Positions 11,875 through 24,535 are shown, counted from the first letter of the stretch. The stretch is 64,000 nucleotides of DNA from Endomychus coccineus (GCA_958510875.1 OY294070.1:117532703-117596702), one strand, 5' to 3'. Program-made: numbers and translations. Notes: generated by a model from the letters alone, not told the origin.

Positions 11875-14800
11875 TGACTACACGAGAGGGAAACCTATAA
11901 TGTTCTAAGAACATGTGCCAGCAGTGGAATGTAGGAAGAGGAGATGGGCATTCGTATTTTTCTTGGAGGTTTGGAGGTTATAGGCATAGGGAAAGACCTC
12001 ACTAGTAAAATAGTTCCACAGCTTCGCTATTCGATAAAAAAATTAAGTCTGATAGAAAGAAGTTCGGCAGGTCTCGAGTTTGACAGTGAAGTGGTGACTA
12101 TTTAGAGCTCGTCTAGTCCGCCCATGTGGAACTTCTCGTGGTAGAACAACAGACGACAACCGATCATGGAAATATCTATAGAAAAAGGAGAGATCTCCCA
12201 CCTTTCTAGGATGTTCTAGAGAGATCAATGAACTCGTAAGTGTGACATCATCAATCTCAAACGAATAGCTCTCTTCTAGACAGAAATAAGTGAACAGTAC
12301 TCCAGGACAGGTCGAATCTGTGCTTTGTAGATTAAGAGGAGCTGCTAGGATGTGAAGTAGTTCTTGGAATGGCATAGAAAATCAAGTTTTGGTGAAGCGG
12401 TTTTCTCAATGAACCCCACATGATCGTCTCATGAGAGGGTGCTGTTGGTGGTGATCCCGAGCATTGTTATGGAAGACTTCGTAGGAATAGTTGTACCTGA
12501 CATCATCATATTAGGGATCATGGGTTCCGCCTTCCTGGAGAAGACGCAAGCTTAAGTTTTGGTTGCATTAAACTCTCCTACATCATCAGATCCCCATTTC
12601 AAAGATGCCAGATCTCCATTAATTGCGTCAATGTGTCACTGTCTCGCTCCTATGGCGTCAATGGGTGATATATGGGATCTAGATGAGAAAGCAGTATGAA
12701 GTGTACCATCATCTGCAAAGCTGTGGTCTGGCCCCATAGACTTATAGGTATTGAGATCAAGCAGAATGCGCAGACGAAAGACAATTTCAGGCATATGACA
12801 GCAATATTAGGATATTAAATTGAATTTGCTGCAAACATTCCAGCAAATAGGTTATCTTTTTCTTGAGGTTTAGTAGCCAGTGTGCCATCATCTTTAGTTA
12901 GGGGAGGGAATGAACTGGAAGTGAAATTCTCAGCAATTGCTTTGGCGAAAGTCCGAAATGAACGTGAGCTATTTGGGCATTCGATAAGTTTTGGTATTAT
13001 ATGCCTCTTTCGAAACGTTTATAGTTTTATGGCACATATTTCTGGCTTCAACATATTTTGTTCGGGTCTCCAGGCGTGGGTTTCCGCGCCAACGACGGTA
13101 GGCTCTAGAACAAATTTTATTGAACCATCGTTCACCATAGTCCAGTCAATAGAGCGGGGAAATCGACCAAACAAAAAAATTTCTTATAGGAAGATGGATC
13201 AAAATTTAATTTGAGGCACATTATTATAAGTAACAACGGAAAAAAAATGAAAAAAAACGAAATTTTTCGATTTTCCACTTTTCAGGGAGATTTTCCGAGA
13301 AACTGACAGCTTATTCGTGATTAGTGACCCAGAAAACCCATATAATGACCTGCTACATGCTCATATCGCCCAAATTTGAAATTTTCTCATACCAGGTTTT
13401 CCACAGTTTTCCGAAATTTTCCCGGATTCCTACGTCTTGACATTAGAAACATCATTATTCAACTTCAGGTGCGAGTTCAATTCGACAACGCTGAAAAAAG
13501 TAAAAAGTCTGGAAATTAACCAAATTTTCCAATTTTCCGTTCCCCGTCTGAATTTTCCGGAAAACTAACGGCAGTTTCGTGATCAGCGACCCCGAAAACC
13601 TACCATAGGGCAATTTCAGTCCTTAATTTTCACTTTTGCTATATTTTGCAGTCTATTTAAAAATGGGGTGTGAGAAAGGGGTTAATTTTGAGTTTTGGGG
13701 GTGTTGGGGGGGGGGGCTAGTCACTTCGCTTGCTAGTTACGAATGACTTAGAGGACTCATAGAAGGTAATGCAAAAAAAAAGTTTTTGACCCATCTTCCT
13801 ATAAGAAACTTTTTTGATTCCCCGCTTTATTGACTGGACTACCAGATGATAGTGGTTTGTTGGGGTGAGGTATGTAGGTTTCCATTCCTAGCCTGATAAT
13901 ATCCGAGATCTCTGTGGCACATTGCATTGACTCATCAGATTCAAAACATACGCTTCTCCAAGGAAACTCGGAAAAAACATGCGAAGGCCGTCCCAGTCGG
14001 CTGAGTTGTAATGCCGAACTATACGTGGAGGTGTTTGATTGGTTCGTGAAGTAATATAGGAACAGGTCGTAGTGATGCGTGAATGATTAGAATTTCCCAA
14101 TGGTGCACGGACCTTTAATTCATAGGGATCTAGATTGTTAGTGAGGTATAAGTCAAGCGTATTGTAATAATGATAGTTGTTGTCAGGGATCCGTGTTGGT
14201 TCATTAGCTAACTGCTCGAGACCATGAGTAATGGCGAAGGCCTCAGGCTGTCTCCCTGCATCATCCGTCTAGTTTGAAAACTTGAGACAAGCGGAGTTGT
14301 GAACGTTGAAATCACCCATGATGATAATTTCAGCTGCTGGATAGTTCTGCTGAATGAGGTCAAGTTTCAGTGAAAGAAATTCAAATAGTTCACCATGAGC
14401 TGGTTCATTTGGTGATAAATAAAGACAAAAGAGAAGTGTTGTTTGTCTGTTTGTGATTATCAAGCTTGAACCACATGATATCGAATTGTTGTGGTTCTAG
14501 ATTCACCTCTCGATGGTTTGAGAGATCATTTCTAGAATAGAGACATATACCTCCTTTATAAATCTGAAACGAGTGTGGAGCTCGTAGCCAGGGCAGAGCA
14601 TATAGGTCATGTTGGTGGATGGATTGACCTGCGTCTCAGTTAAGACCAGTAAGTCTGGTTTATCTGTCTGCAGGTGTTAACATCGTTTATTTTTTGGTAC
14701 AAATATTACAGAGGTCTATCTTCAATTTTATATTTTTCCATGGTGGACCCCCTTGAGCAGCCTTCGCCCGGAAATCCGAATGAAAAGGTATGTTTCATCC
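11875..14800 (-). pseudogene. Jockey-like LINE, broken copy (endonuclease to RT end)
   Basis: Reading the minus strand from 14800: NIKLKIDLCNI and LTETQVNPSTNMTYML open an APE-type endonuclease, which nicks the target for reverse transcription. GDFNVHNSAC (about 14310) is its catalytic block. The linker follows at 14100-13888 (CSYITSRTNQTPPR, HYNSADWDGLR) and 13130-12860 (EARN, FPPLTKDDGTLATKP-like sequence). Most of the RT core, including motifs A and B, is deleted. The C-terminal part resumes at 12750-12043 with FNATKT, FSRKAEPMIPNMMMSGTTIP and FFYRYFHDRLSS. Multiple stops and frameshifts; a 700-bp element sits at 13140-13839. Related pieces lie at 24270, 24560, 33830, 45690 and 48845. Confidence 0.85.
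13140..13839. mobile_element. 700-bp TIR element inserted in the LINE
   Basis: Ends GTCCAGTCAAT and ATTGACTGGAC are flanked by TA on both sides (13138-13139, 13840-13841), indicating a Tc1/mariner-type TA target duplication. The TIRs extend about 60 bases and share AGCGGGGAA and TTTCTTATAGGAAGATGG. There is no coding capacity, so it is a MITE. Two internal blocks (near 13320 and 13582) carry the TGATNAGYGACCC motif also seen in other elements of the window. Confidence 0.85.
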
Positions 14801-15700
14801 GGAATATTTAACTCTTGGAGGGTTCATCATTAATATTTTCAGAATAAACTGGGAATGGATAAAATGTCGGTTTGGGTAGGGAGACACTAACTTGTTGAGG
14901 TCTCAGGCATATCACATGGCTCAATGGTTTAACTTTTGCATAATCAACGAAATAGATTTCGGCAAGATGGGTACACCGCGTTAGTTCAAAGGTTTAAAGC
15001 CTTTCCATGGTAGTCCTGACTTATATATACGTACATAAACAACATGCGCCACTGCCCAATTGCTATAAAATTCTAAAAACAATATTTGGTAACATAGCTC
15101 TAAAAATTAAAATTTTCTGAAAATGATGGTGAGACTGGAATGTTGTTTCTAGTGAAATTCAATTGCGAACATTTCTTGTGACATGAACTTTCCCCCAAAT
15201 TTTCAAAAGGCAAAGTGCGGTCATCACTAAATATTTTCAAGCCCTCCCGTTACGTTACGTTTTTTATAGATCACATTCTGCAGAGGTACATAATAGACCA
15301 CAGTCCGTCGGGGCTATAACTTTCGACGAAGTAGATGCTGCCGGTAACTGTTGAACATGTGTAATAAAACTCGCATAAAATCAATCATTTCCACATGGTG
15401 TATCTCGAAGTATTTCAGTAGTAAATTTCTTTTTTACGATGCACAACCATAGCACATGTATAGATAGACAGCATATAAAATTTCTGGACCATGGCCGATG
15501 TCATTAAATTCAAACACCCACCAAAATCCTTGTTTGTTTCCAAAATTGTATTCCGGCACCGAGTTACAGATAACACGACGGCGTTATTTATGAAACATGC
15601 ATAAATAAACCGTTGCCCGCATACAGCCCACTAAAAATATATACATATTTCAAGTACGCTCTATGAAAATTGCCGAACTTATGACACGAAAGGAATCAAT
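14801..15700. other. Unassigned region
   Basis: Possibly the 5' part of the LINE up to about 14900. Nothing recognisable beyond that. Confidence 0.3.
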
Positions 15701-15715
15701 TACGATCATAGAACA

Positions 15716-15760
15716 ATTTCTGAAGATGCCACTGTGTGGTGAAACCATTGTCAGATGTAA
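15716..15760 (+). other. Hammerhead-like motif
   Basis: CUGAAGA (15720-15726), one U, a GCCAC-UGU-GUGGU hairpin, GAAAC (15741), a weak ACC/UGU stem III, then C and AGAU, which can pair with the preceding AUUU as stem I. All catalytic core positions are kept (position 7 is free to vary). There is no PLE coding sequence next to it. Secondary structure judged by eye. Confidence 0.4.
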
Positions 15761-15764
15761 ATTG

Positions 15765-17625
15765 ATGTTTTATTAATCTTCTATTACCAAATTTGAATGA
15801 ACCTACAGGTAGTGAATGTCAAAATCCTAGAATTATTCCTAATTCAATTCAAATTCTAAAATTGTATATTACAAAGCAAAGTCAATGGACGTGTGAAAAT
15901 TAAAGAACGAGCAATAGCATTCTAAAATCATTATGAGATAATATAATTTAAAGGGTTTAGTACAATACTATTTCGAAACATTTAACACAATCATTAGTGT
16001 TTCAAGTTCTACAAAACAGAGTTCACTGCATTGAAAAACAAAGAAATGTCGATTACAAACATCCTAAAATTCTGTATACCGAAAAGAATAAGATAAAATG
16101 TTGATTATGGACTATGACATGAAATTCTTGGAGGAGATTTGAGTATTTTAAGTCCATGCAATTTTAGGAGACATTATCGAATAGAATCATTATTTGTGGC
16201 AATAACAAATTTCATAAATTATTAATGAGCAAGCCAACCTGCAGAAAAAAGTATTTGGGAAATAATTTATATTTTTTCTAAGTTATAGATATAGTGCTTT
16301 TTATTTACGTGTTACATTTTTTACAAGAAAAGCATTTTTGTATTTGTTTATCAACAAAAACTGCTTCTACGTAATTTTTTTCTGTGTACCTTTTGAAATC
16401 AGGAATAACAATTTTGAAGACTTGCAAAAAAAGCATTGGAAACAGTTTTGTCAGACTAACAAACGTTCGGCATGACGCTGCTACTTTTCTCATCTTTGAC
16501 ATGCCTACACGAACGTCGCACGGTCGCTTTGCGTTCGATAACTTAATTAATAAATGAAGGACAAATGTGTATAAAATTTGAAAGAATTTATGGTTCAAAA
16601 TTCCAGTGAAAATATAAATTTTTCAAGTACTACTACTTTTATTCATTTAAAAATTTAAATTATAAATATAAATATCGAAGAAAAAATTTATAAATTTAAA
16701 TAAAAGTTTCAACGAAAATACAATTCCTTAGTTTAACAAAACTTTATTTTTTACATAATATTTGTTTTTCAAAATTGTTTTCACTACTAATAAAACATAA
16801 TTAAGTTTATTTTTTCCTCAAAATAAATGTACCTACCTTTTAATAATTTTTCCCAATTTAATAATAAATAATTAATTTATTTATATTTTTTTATTTATTT
16901 AATTATTAAAATAAAAATTAATAATAATTCCCTACAAAATATATTAAAATTTAAATCTTGATTAAAAATTTAAATAAATTTGTTATATTGAAAACCCACA
17001 AAAATTTAATATATTTTTAAATAAAATAGCTTATAAAAAATTATGTAAATATACCTTAAAAATTTCATCCAAAAAACGATAAGAATGAAAAACTCTGCTA
17101 AAATAAAACTATCAACTAATAACAAAAGAATAAATCATTTATTTAAAAATTTTAATTAGATAATGAATATAAAAGAAAAAATTGATGAATTTGGATAAAA
17201 TTTTCAATAAAAAGACAATTTCTTACTTTAAGAAAACTTTATTTTTCAAAATTCTTTTTCAATACTAATAAAATATTATTAAATTTACTTTTAAAATTTA
17301 CTAATTCCTCTTTGCAAAAACTATATATTGCGAACTTATATGAAACGCAGATAGTATTTAAAAAAATTCTTACTGAACAATAAGAGCGAAATAATAATTA
17401 TCATGCCAAAAAAAAGTAATGTAATTTTTTTGTGAGTTTATCTATCTGTTTCAAGAATTATGAAACAAAAACTGCTGTAAAAAATGGGTTCCTAAAAGTT
17501 AGTTATTTCATAAATGAACACTTAACGCATTGACCAGATTAATAAAAATGGCAACAACTTTTTGTTGTTTTCAGATCCTTAATGTGAGACTACAAAAGAG
17601 TTCACAAGTGTGGATATACTATAAC
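15765..17625. repeat. AT-rich stretch with a diverged ~490-bp duplication
   Basis: 16620-17400 is very AT-rich. Segments near 16690-16830 and 17170-17300 are diverged direct copies (both with AAAACTTTATTTTT and a CACTACTAATAAAACAT-like or CAATACTAATAAAATAT block). No coding sequence is recognised; the 97-codon minus-strand frame at 16305-16598 has no known similarity. Confidence 0.45.
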
Positions 17626-17629
17626 ACTG

Positions 17630-17735
17630 ATGGTTATTCACTAAAAATGCTCAATGAGTACCTTTCAGCTACCACGTAGCTATTATCGGAGAAAACTACA
17701 TTAGTCGATAAAATGTGGCTACTTGGTAGCTCAAG
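17630..17735 (-). repeat. Related hammerhead-like motif pair in inverted orientation
   Basis: On the minus strand, CCGATAATAGCTACGTGG, GTAGCTGAAAGGTACTC and ATTTTTAGTGAATAA repeat the pattern at 10985-11060, with a perfect AGCUAC/GUAGCU hairpin before GAAA. A plus-strand partial copy (GGCTACTTGGTAGCTCAAGG) follows at 17714-17733. Confidence 0.4.
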
Positions 17736-17855
17736 GACCTCTGATTCTTTCTTTCTTTTTAACGTTAATATAGATAAAGCACTAACTACATCAACAGATT
17801 TAAAAAAATACTACTCCTGTCAAAATAATTTTTTTCTACGGGACTATAAGATATA

Positions 17856-18714
17856 CTGGGTGTCCCATTTTAATCCGCCAGAAGCGATAATTCTGAAGCA
17901 GTGCATTGAATAAAAAGTTAACGGTTATGAGGAAGACATCTGATGCCGTCGACTTGACCACCCACCCAGCCCCCGGTGGCTGCGGGAACAGGAGGCAACT
18001 GTCAAATCTTAAATGAAAACCCCTATTTTGTATTGCAGATTCGGATAGAGCGTTAAAAAGTAGGTAAATTTTATCCGGGTTGTTTTCCACAATTGATGAT
18101 AGATGGCGCTGCAAACGTGAAAATGTTTTGTGTCTGTGTGGTTGTTCGTGTGTTGCATGGGCATGTGAGTGTGCGTGTTGGGTGTGTGCGAGTCCGTCGC
18201 CATTGCAATTCACATGTACTGCTCAAAATTGTGTCCATGATGGTCTCGACACAATCGTACACGTTTAGCGAAATTCTCCACGCACGGCCGCAACGTGTTT
18301 GGAGAAATTTCATGACAGGCATCAGTAATTCGCTCCATCATGTTCTCGCGCGTCGTTGGAGGATCGCGGAAGACGACGTCTTTCAGGTAACCCCAAAGGA
18401 AAATATCTTGCTATTTAATTGATGAAAAAACACATTTTCACGTTTGCAGCGCCATCTATCATCAATTGTGGAATACAACCCGGATAAAATTTACCTACTT
18501 TTTAACGCTCTATCCGAATCTGCCATATAAAATAGGGGTTTCCATTCAAGATTTGAAAGTTGCCCTGATCCCGCCGCCCCCGGGGGGCTGGGGGGCAAAG
18601 TCGACGGCATCAGATGTCCCCCTCATAACCGTTAACTTTTTATTCGAAACACTTTTTGCTTCAATGTACTGCTTCAGAATTATCGCTACTGGCGGATTAA
18701 AATGGGACACCCAG
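17856..18714. mobile_element. Mariner-like element A, 859 bp, ~275-bp TIRs, deleted transposase
   Basis: The ends CTGGGTGTCCCATTTTAATC and the inverted equivalent are each flanked by TA. The inverted repeats span about 17856-18130 and 18440-18714. The 300-base middle (minus strand, about 18405-18185) encodes only the transposase C-terminus: DIFLWGYLKDVVF, TTRENMMERITDACHEI and NFAKRVRLCRDHHGHNFEQY. The catalytic domain is deleted, so the element is non-autonomous. The FFLWGYLK-type block places it with the other long-TIR mariner-like elements here. Confidence 0.85.
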
Positions 18715-19560
18715 TACAGTTATTACAGAAATATTACTGTTGGCTAAAAATTCAATTTGAAAAACTCAAATTCAAGCCTTTTCAATGTAACACTCATAGA
18801 ATGTTAAGGTGTATAAATATCAAGATTAAATTAAATAAATATCGAATAGTATCAGCCATTACGTGTTGAAAAATCATTCACAACTTAAATAAAATAACTA
18901 TTGAAAGGTTTTCACTAATTTATTAAATAAATGTGACTAAGGTTTCGCTAATAGAGTAGCTTCTTGAAACAAATATTACAAAGTACATTATTATTTTCTA
19001 ATCTATAGTTGACTAGGATCATACCTGATTCGAAAATACTCTAAAATAACGAATAAAATGAATATGAATAGAGTCTCTTTAATTATTTTAGTTAAACGAA
19101 ATGATTCTCAATTACTTAATTAAAATTTGAGATGAGATCGTGATAACATTCATTTGAATTTTGAAACTGGTTCGTAGATTTGTTTAAAAGTCGTTTTGTC
19201 GAAACATAGAATATACTAATTTCCATGTTTTACACCTTCACAATGACCGTATTTAACTATTTAATGATAAAGTAAAGAATTTATTATTCAAATGTGAACA
19301 ACCTTTCAATTGCTTCGTAGGTGTACCATGGATGTTTCATTCCCTTTTTCAATTCTAAATTGCTAGTAATTAAGTGACGAAGGCGTGAAAGTTGAAGACA
19401 AATGTTCCATATTTTTGACCTCGGATGCTTATTAATAATCACTGTTATAATATCGTTCGTCCTTTAAGGCTTAAGTATAAACGGCATCGTATAAAACTCT
19501 GAATTTTATTCATGAAGCAACTGGATAAAGCTATCTTCCGTTACTCGATGATGTAATATA
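18715..19560. other. Unassigned AT-rich region
   Basis: No coding similarity or repeat recognised between the two long-TIR elements. Confidence 0.35.
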
Positions 19561-21873
19561 CAGGCTGTCCTCGAACTGCGTTGCCAAAATAAAACCGAAG
19601 ATTCTTTGATTCGAAAAAAAGTTGAGGAGCCTTTTTACTTTTGCCTCAAGTGTCTTGTTTACCCGGTAGAGGGCTTCAAAATTGCAAAAATAATTTTGTT
19701 TTTTCGGTATAACTTGAGAACGTGATGAAGAACTTTTACAATATTTAGCAAGTGAGTTACTGTCAATAATGGCTATTTTTGAGAGTGGAGCACAGAGCCT
19801 TAGAGACCATAGAAATGGCTCAAACTTGAGGATGTAACGGGAAGTGTCCAGAACTTTTTTGTGGTCAATGTAATTCACTCGATATTTTTTATGTAGATAG
19901 CTTATCTAATTTGAAAACTTTTCTTACTCTTAGAAAATTTTGATAATATCAACGGATTAGCTTGAAAAAATTAATTTTCGAGTCTCTGCAATTTTGGCTT
20001 ACTAATTTTACTTGATTGAAATACCTTAGTTGCCTTTGCTTTTCTAATGTCATTTTGGCATTTGAAGAATTTATTCTCAAAACTGTCAGTTTTTACTTTG
20101 CTTTCCGTAAAAATTTTATAAAATTATGGCTCAAAATTTCACTAACACTGAAATGGTTGATATGTTATTGATTTATGGACTTTGTCGTTGCAATGGCCGG
20201 AGAAGGGAAAGACATCCGCATCGCAGAATTCCAAATCGGCAAACCTTCGCGAAACTGGCAAATTTGAAGCAAATCGCAGAGAAACTGGACGCAGACGGAC
20301 AAGAAGGACGTTAGAGCTCGAAGAAGCGATACTGGAAGCGGTTGAAACTGAACCTGGGACACTACGTTTGGGACTTCGTATTGGAGCCACAAAATCATTA
20401 CTTCATAATGTACTGAAAGAAGAACTGTTGTATCCCTATCATATTAAAACAGTCCAAGACTTATTGCCCATGGATCGGCTAGATTTCTGTCGGCTTATTG
20501 TCCAAAGACAAAACGCAAACCCCAATTTTTGTAGAAGAATTCTGTTCACGGACGAAGATACTTTCACGAGATGTGGTCTTTTTAACCTCCATAATGAACA
20601 TTTCTATGCTGATGAAAATCCTCATGAAACGGAAGTTACATATTTTCAGAATCAAACTAAAATCAATGTTTGGGTTGGAATTGTGGATAACTTTATTATT
20701 GGCCCTACCGTTATACCCGATCGATTGAACGGGGAGAACTACTTGAACTTTTTGGAACAAAGGCTACTTGAACTGTTGGAAGACTTGCCCTTACACATTC
20801 GTCGTGGCCTGGTTTATCCATAATGGTGCACCTCCTCATTTCACATTAGCTGTGAGGCGACATTCGAATGCGGAATATCCAGATCGCTGGATAGGTAGAG
20901 GACACGATGCACCAGTGAACTGGCCGGCCCGCTCCCCTGATTTGACGCCCTGCGACTTCTTTCTATGGGGCGCTTTGTAGTCGAAAGTTTATGCAGCTCC
21001 AGTAAACACACGAGAGGAATTGTTGCAACGAATTAATCATGAAGCGGATTTATTGAAGAATGATCCTGAAGTACTAGCCAGAGTTCAATCCAATTTCTTG
21101 AAACGAATTAATTTGTGTATTCAGGAAAATGGGCAACATTTCGAACAATTGATGCCTTAGCGATTTCCCAAAAAGTTTTGTTGTTTCTTTTAATTTAGCA
21201 TTTGTTTTTCCTAAATAATCACATCGTTTCCCCATTTCTATTGTTTGTATTATTCGTGTTTTACCGAGATATTAACCATTTCAGTGTTAGTGAAATTTTG
21301 AGCCATAATTTTATAAAATTTTTACGGAAAGCAAAGTAAAAACTGACAGTTTTGAGAATAAATTCTCCAAATGCCAAAATGACATTAGAAAAGCAAAGGC
21401 AACTGAGGTATTTTAATCAAGTAAAATTAGTAAGCCAAAATTGCAGAGACTCGAAAATTATTTTTTTCAAGCTAATCTGTTGATTTTATCAAAATTTTCT
21501 AAGAGTAAGAAAAGTTTTCAAATTAGATAAGCTATCTACATAAAAAATATAGAGTGAATTACATCGACCACAAAAAAGTTCTGGACACTTTTCCCGTTAC
21601 ATCCTCAAGTTTGAGCCATTTCTATGGTCTCTAAGGCTCTATGCTCCGCTCTCAAAAACGGCTATTATTGACAGTAACTCACCTGCCAAATATTGTAAAA
21701 GTCCTCCATCACGTTCTCAAGTTATACCGAAAAAACAAAATTATTTTTGCAACTTTGAAGCCCTCTACCGGTTAAACAAGACACTTGAGGCAAAAGTAAA
21801 AAGGCTTATCAAATTTTTTTCGAATCAAAAAATCTTCGGTTTTATTTTAGCCACGCAGTTCGAGGACACCCTG
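19561..21873. mobile_element. Mariner-like element B, 2.3 kb, ~600-bp TIRs
   Basis: Ends CAGGCTGTCCTCGAACTGCG and the inverted CGAGGACACCCTG are flanked by TA (19559-19560, 21874-21875). The TIRs, about 19561-20163 and 21272-21873, are highly similar. The left TIR runs past the start codon of the transposase (20126), so the first dozen codons exist in mirror image at the other end. A single transposase pseudogene fills the centre. Confidence 0.92.
20126..21160 (+). pseudogene. Transposase of element B (IS630/Tc1/mariner superfamily)
   Basis: Start MAQNFTNTEMVDMLLIYGLC; helix-turn-helix region RNRRETGRRRTRRTLELE-like sequence with a frameshift near 20200-20270. The DDE core shows RRILFTDEDTFTRCGLFNLH (first Asp), INVWVGIVDNF, then after a frameshift near 20810 IHNGAPPHFTLAVRRH, where the second catalytic Asp (normally QDGAPPH) is Asn. 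WPARSPDLTPCDFFLWGAL carries the third acidic residue, 43 residues later. A TAG at 20978 interrupts a C-terminus that otherwise runs SKVYAAPVNTREELLQRIN to NGQHFEQLMP at 21160. Inactive: two frameshifts, one stop and a catalytic substitution. Confidence 0.9.
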
Positions 21874-22336
21874 TATAACTTCAAAATTGAATAGAACAAG
21901 CCAAAATAATTGTACTTAGTTCACTATATAAGCTTTTCAATTCATTACTGTGACCTATTTAGCGTGATATGACTATACATTGGATTAAAACACAAAATAC
22001 AATCTTCTGTCACTTACTGTTTGAAAATATGACCCCAACTCTAATGTAGCCTGGAAAGCAGGACCCTCTTCTCTTGTGCGGAGCCTGAAAACCGCAAACA
22101 GGCGCGTTCCCAGGTGGCGGATAGGGGAATGCTCATGGCCCTGTTGCCAGCAGGGTCAAGAGTAGGAGTAGACGTGCTCCCGCGGACCAACAGGCACAAA
22201 GACCCTGGATAGATTATGGGACTCACAGTCACATGTTCCTGAAAAGAAGGTGACCGATAGATTGCGGCTGATACTTATGAACCATATGTTCCAGAAGAGT
22301 AAGTTATCCCATCATAGATAACTTACTGAAACAGAT

Positions 22337-22650
22337 AGGAAATATCCAAAAAGTGATATAGAACTAAAACATAGGAACCTTAATATTGGGAACAAACAGT
22401 ATTTTGGTTCAAACAGTAACACCACAGGAAACATCCATAGCGAGATGAAGTACTGGAAACCCAGTAACCATAACATCTTGGTAAAAAACAAAAACACAAC
22501 AGGAAACATCCATAGCGAGATAAAGTACAGGAAACCCAGAAACCATAACGTATTGGTAAAAGCTCAAACACTATAGGAAGTTATCCATATAGAGATAAAT
22601 AACTGAGAATACCGTAAAATTGGGCATCAACCATATTACGGTATAAACAG
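22337..22650. repeat. Imperfect ~75-bp tandem repeat
   Basis: The block AGGAAACATCCATAGCGAGA recurs at 22426 and 22501 (75-base period), with weaker copies at 22575 (AGGAAGTTATCCATATAGAG) and 22337. On the minus strand this gives hydrophobic frames rich in F, L and W, which are by-products of the repeat rather than a gene. Confidence 0.75.
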
Positions 22651-22744
22651 AGAACGTGAACATCAACGTAAATATCGGCATATAAACAACGAAGGAAACT
22701 AACTCACATCGATATAACATCGAGAAACATAAGAGAAAGACGCA

Positions 22745-23010
22745 GTCCATAAGGCGCACAATGTTAGCCTCCAAATGGTTCAAAGCCACTAGTTTATCTG
22801 CATACACTAAAGCTTTTACATATCCCACCAAAAATAACCCCAAAAGCACCAAAGGACAGAATCGTGGTAGACATTTGACACGTCCAATTTCCGATATAAC
22901 TTGATCGCCGAACCTTTCCCTCAATAAGTTCATTGTTTCACGAGCTATGTGGATTGTAGAGCCCTGTTGGAAAGATATATCTGTTACATTTATATCACGC
23001 CATTGAGGGT
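22745..23010 (-). pseudogene. Mariner-like transposase fragment
   Basis: The minus strand reads WRDINVTDISFQQGSTIH, then ARETMNLLRERFGDQVISE, LFLVGYVKALVYADK and LNHLEANIVR. This is the region from the second catalytic residue to the C-terminus of a mariner-like transposase whose relatives read FQQDGAT and FLWGYVK. The catalytic Asp after FQQ is missing, and the SPDL-type block has degraded (CPLVLL). The frame then fuses into the 75-bp tandem repeat, giving a chance 152-codon frame. Confidence 0.75.
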
Positions 23011-23029
23011 TATATAAATAATACTCCAA

Positions 23030-24265
23030 AACTATTAGTGCGAGAAAGAAGGCTCAACCAATTCTGACGGTGACAATTTGATAGGGATCTCTTCCTCTCA
23101 CTCGCAGAAAGTCTGTAACATATGCGCTGTTCACCGAATCAATGACATGACGTCATACTTGGTTATTTTTACAACCAATTCCCTTCAACAATTTCCCCAA
23201 ATAACTGCAGCGCTGGCTTTGTCAAACCAGGTATATTCCATTTTAACAGTTGGCAGCACATTACATAATACCGATATGAACTGTCGATTTATTAAATTGA
23301 CTTGACAGCTCCCTGTTGACAGTTTATATTTCATTGGGAATCTGAATTTTGATAAAATCAAACTTCTGATTTACAGAAACAGTAATTATTCTTCTCAGAC
23401 GTCGTGTGCTGTGTAAACTGTAAAACGTATATTTTTTTTACATGAGTATATTATAAGACTCAAACATGAAGGTACAAGTACGTCCAGTTGTTCATCTCGA
23501 CGAAACAAAGGACCTTCGAAGATGGTGTACTGTCGGTCCCTGCCAATCCTGGCGAGAGTTTACCACTGAAACTATCTCTGGTAACCCATTGTATATTGTA
23601 GGTACTTCATGCTGATTGTACAGCTTATTTTGTTCCTAGTGCAATAGTATTTTCTTCAAAAACAAAGGATGTCGATCATCATGGTGAATTAATCAAAACA
23701 ACTTCCTAAATAGGTTTGAATTTGAACTTTTAGTGAACGTAGAAAAACCCTCCACCCATCGTTGTGAATAATGAATAAACAGCTAATAGACATATGATAT
23801 ACAAATGGTTAAGTACGAATAATACACCTACATTATGATAACACCTTGAAACGGATATTGTTGATCTTGGTAAAAATGGATAAGTCGCAACCAGTATACG
23901 TAGCAGATATGTTAGTTGAAAAATATGAAGTACTTCGTCTATCCCCTTACCATTTGAATTATAATACCATCTGGGGTATAATTGGAAACCACTACAGGCA
24001 TCACGTTGGCACGGCTGGTAGCTCGACGGAAAATGTGTGGTAAAAACATTAGTGTGTAAAGAAGCTAGGAAAACCAACACCAGAAATATGGGTAAAGACT
24101 ATTAGACCCACTGATAAAGTGAATAATTCTTTGTTATTGGCAAAGTGAAATTTTTAAAGGAATTATTGTGTTTGAGGCAATGAAGTAAAATTTATTATAT
24201 TAATGTGCTTGTGCAATAACATCAATTTAAAACAGCAATTTTAATATCCGCAATCGCAAATTTTT
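23030..24265. other. Unassigned region with one weak small frame
   Basis: No element recognised. An ATG at 23465 opens a 51-codon frame (MKVQVRPVVHLDETKDLRRW...) with no known similarity, ending near 23620. A GTAGGT-like splice donor lies near its end, but this is weak evidence for an exon. Confidence 0.25.
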
Positions 24266-24269
24266 CTAA

Positions 24270-24535
24270 ATATTTTGACTACACAAGACGAAAACCTATA
24301 ACGTTGGAAGAACATCGTGTGAGCCAGCGGTTGAATGTTGGTAGAGGAGGCAAAGAGTTCCACAACTTCGCCGTTCTATACAAAAATAAAGGCTGGTAGG
24401 AATAAGTTCACCAGGTCTCGGGTTTCACAATGAAGGGGTGACTAGTTCGAGCTCATCTAGTCCGTCTACCTGGAATCTCTTGTGGTGGAATAACAGACGA
24501 GATTTCTGATGAGCACCGACCATGGAAATAGGCTT
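24270..24535 (-). pseudogene. Jockey-like LINE 3' end fragment
   Basis: Minus-strand DNA closely related to 45690-45990 and 11880-12180: the block with ACTTCGCCGTTCTATA-like sequence, CCAGGTCTCGGGTTT and CTAGTCCG corresponds to the RT C-terminus (FIVKLETC, TSFYQ) and 3' tail. It stops at 24535 against an opposite-strand LINE piece. Confidence 0.75.

Noticed and set aside
22312..23029. Hydrophobic 65-152 codon frames resembling membrane proteins
   Set aside because: They come from a 75-bp tandem repeat fused to a transposase remnant (LRERFGDQVISE, FLVGYVKALVYADK); no independent evidence of a gene.
24495..24530. CTGATGAGC as a ribozyme core
   Set aside because: No GAAA and no stem II after it; part of the LINE 3' region.
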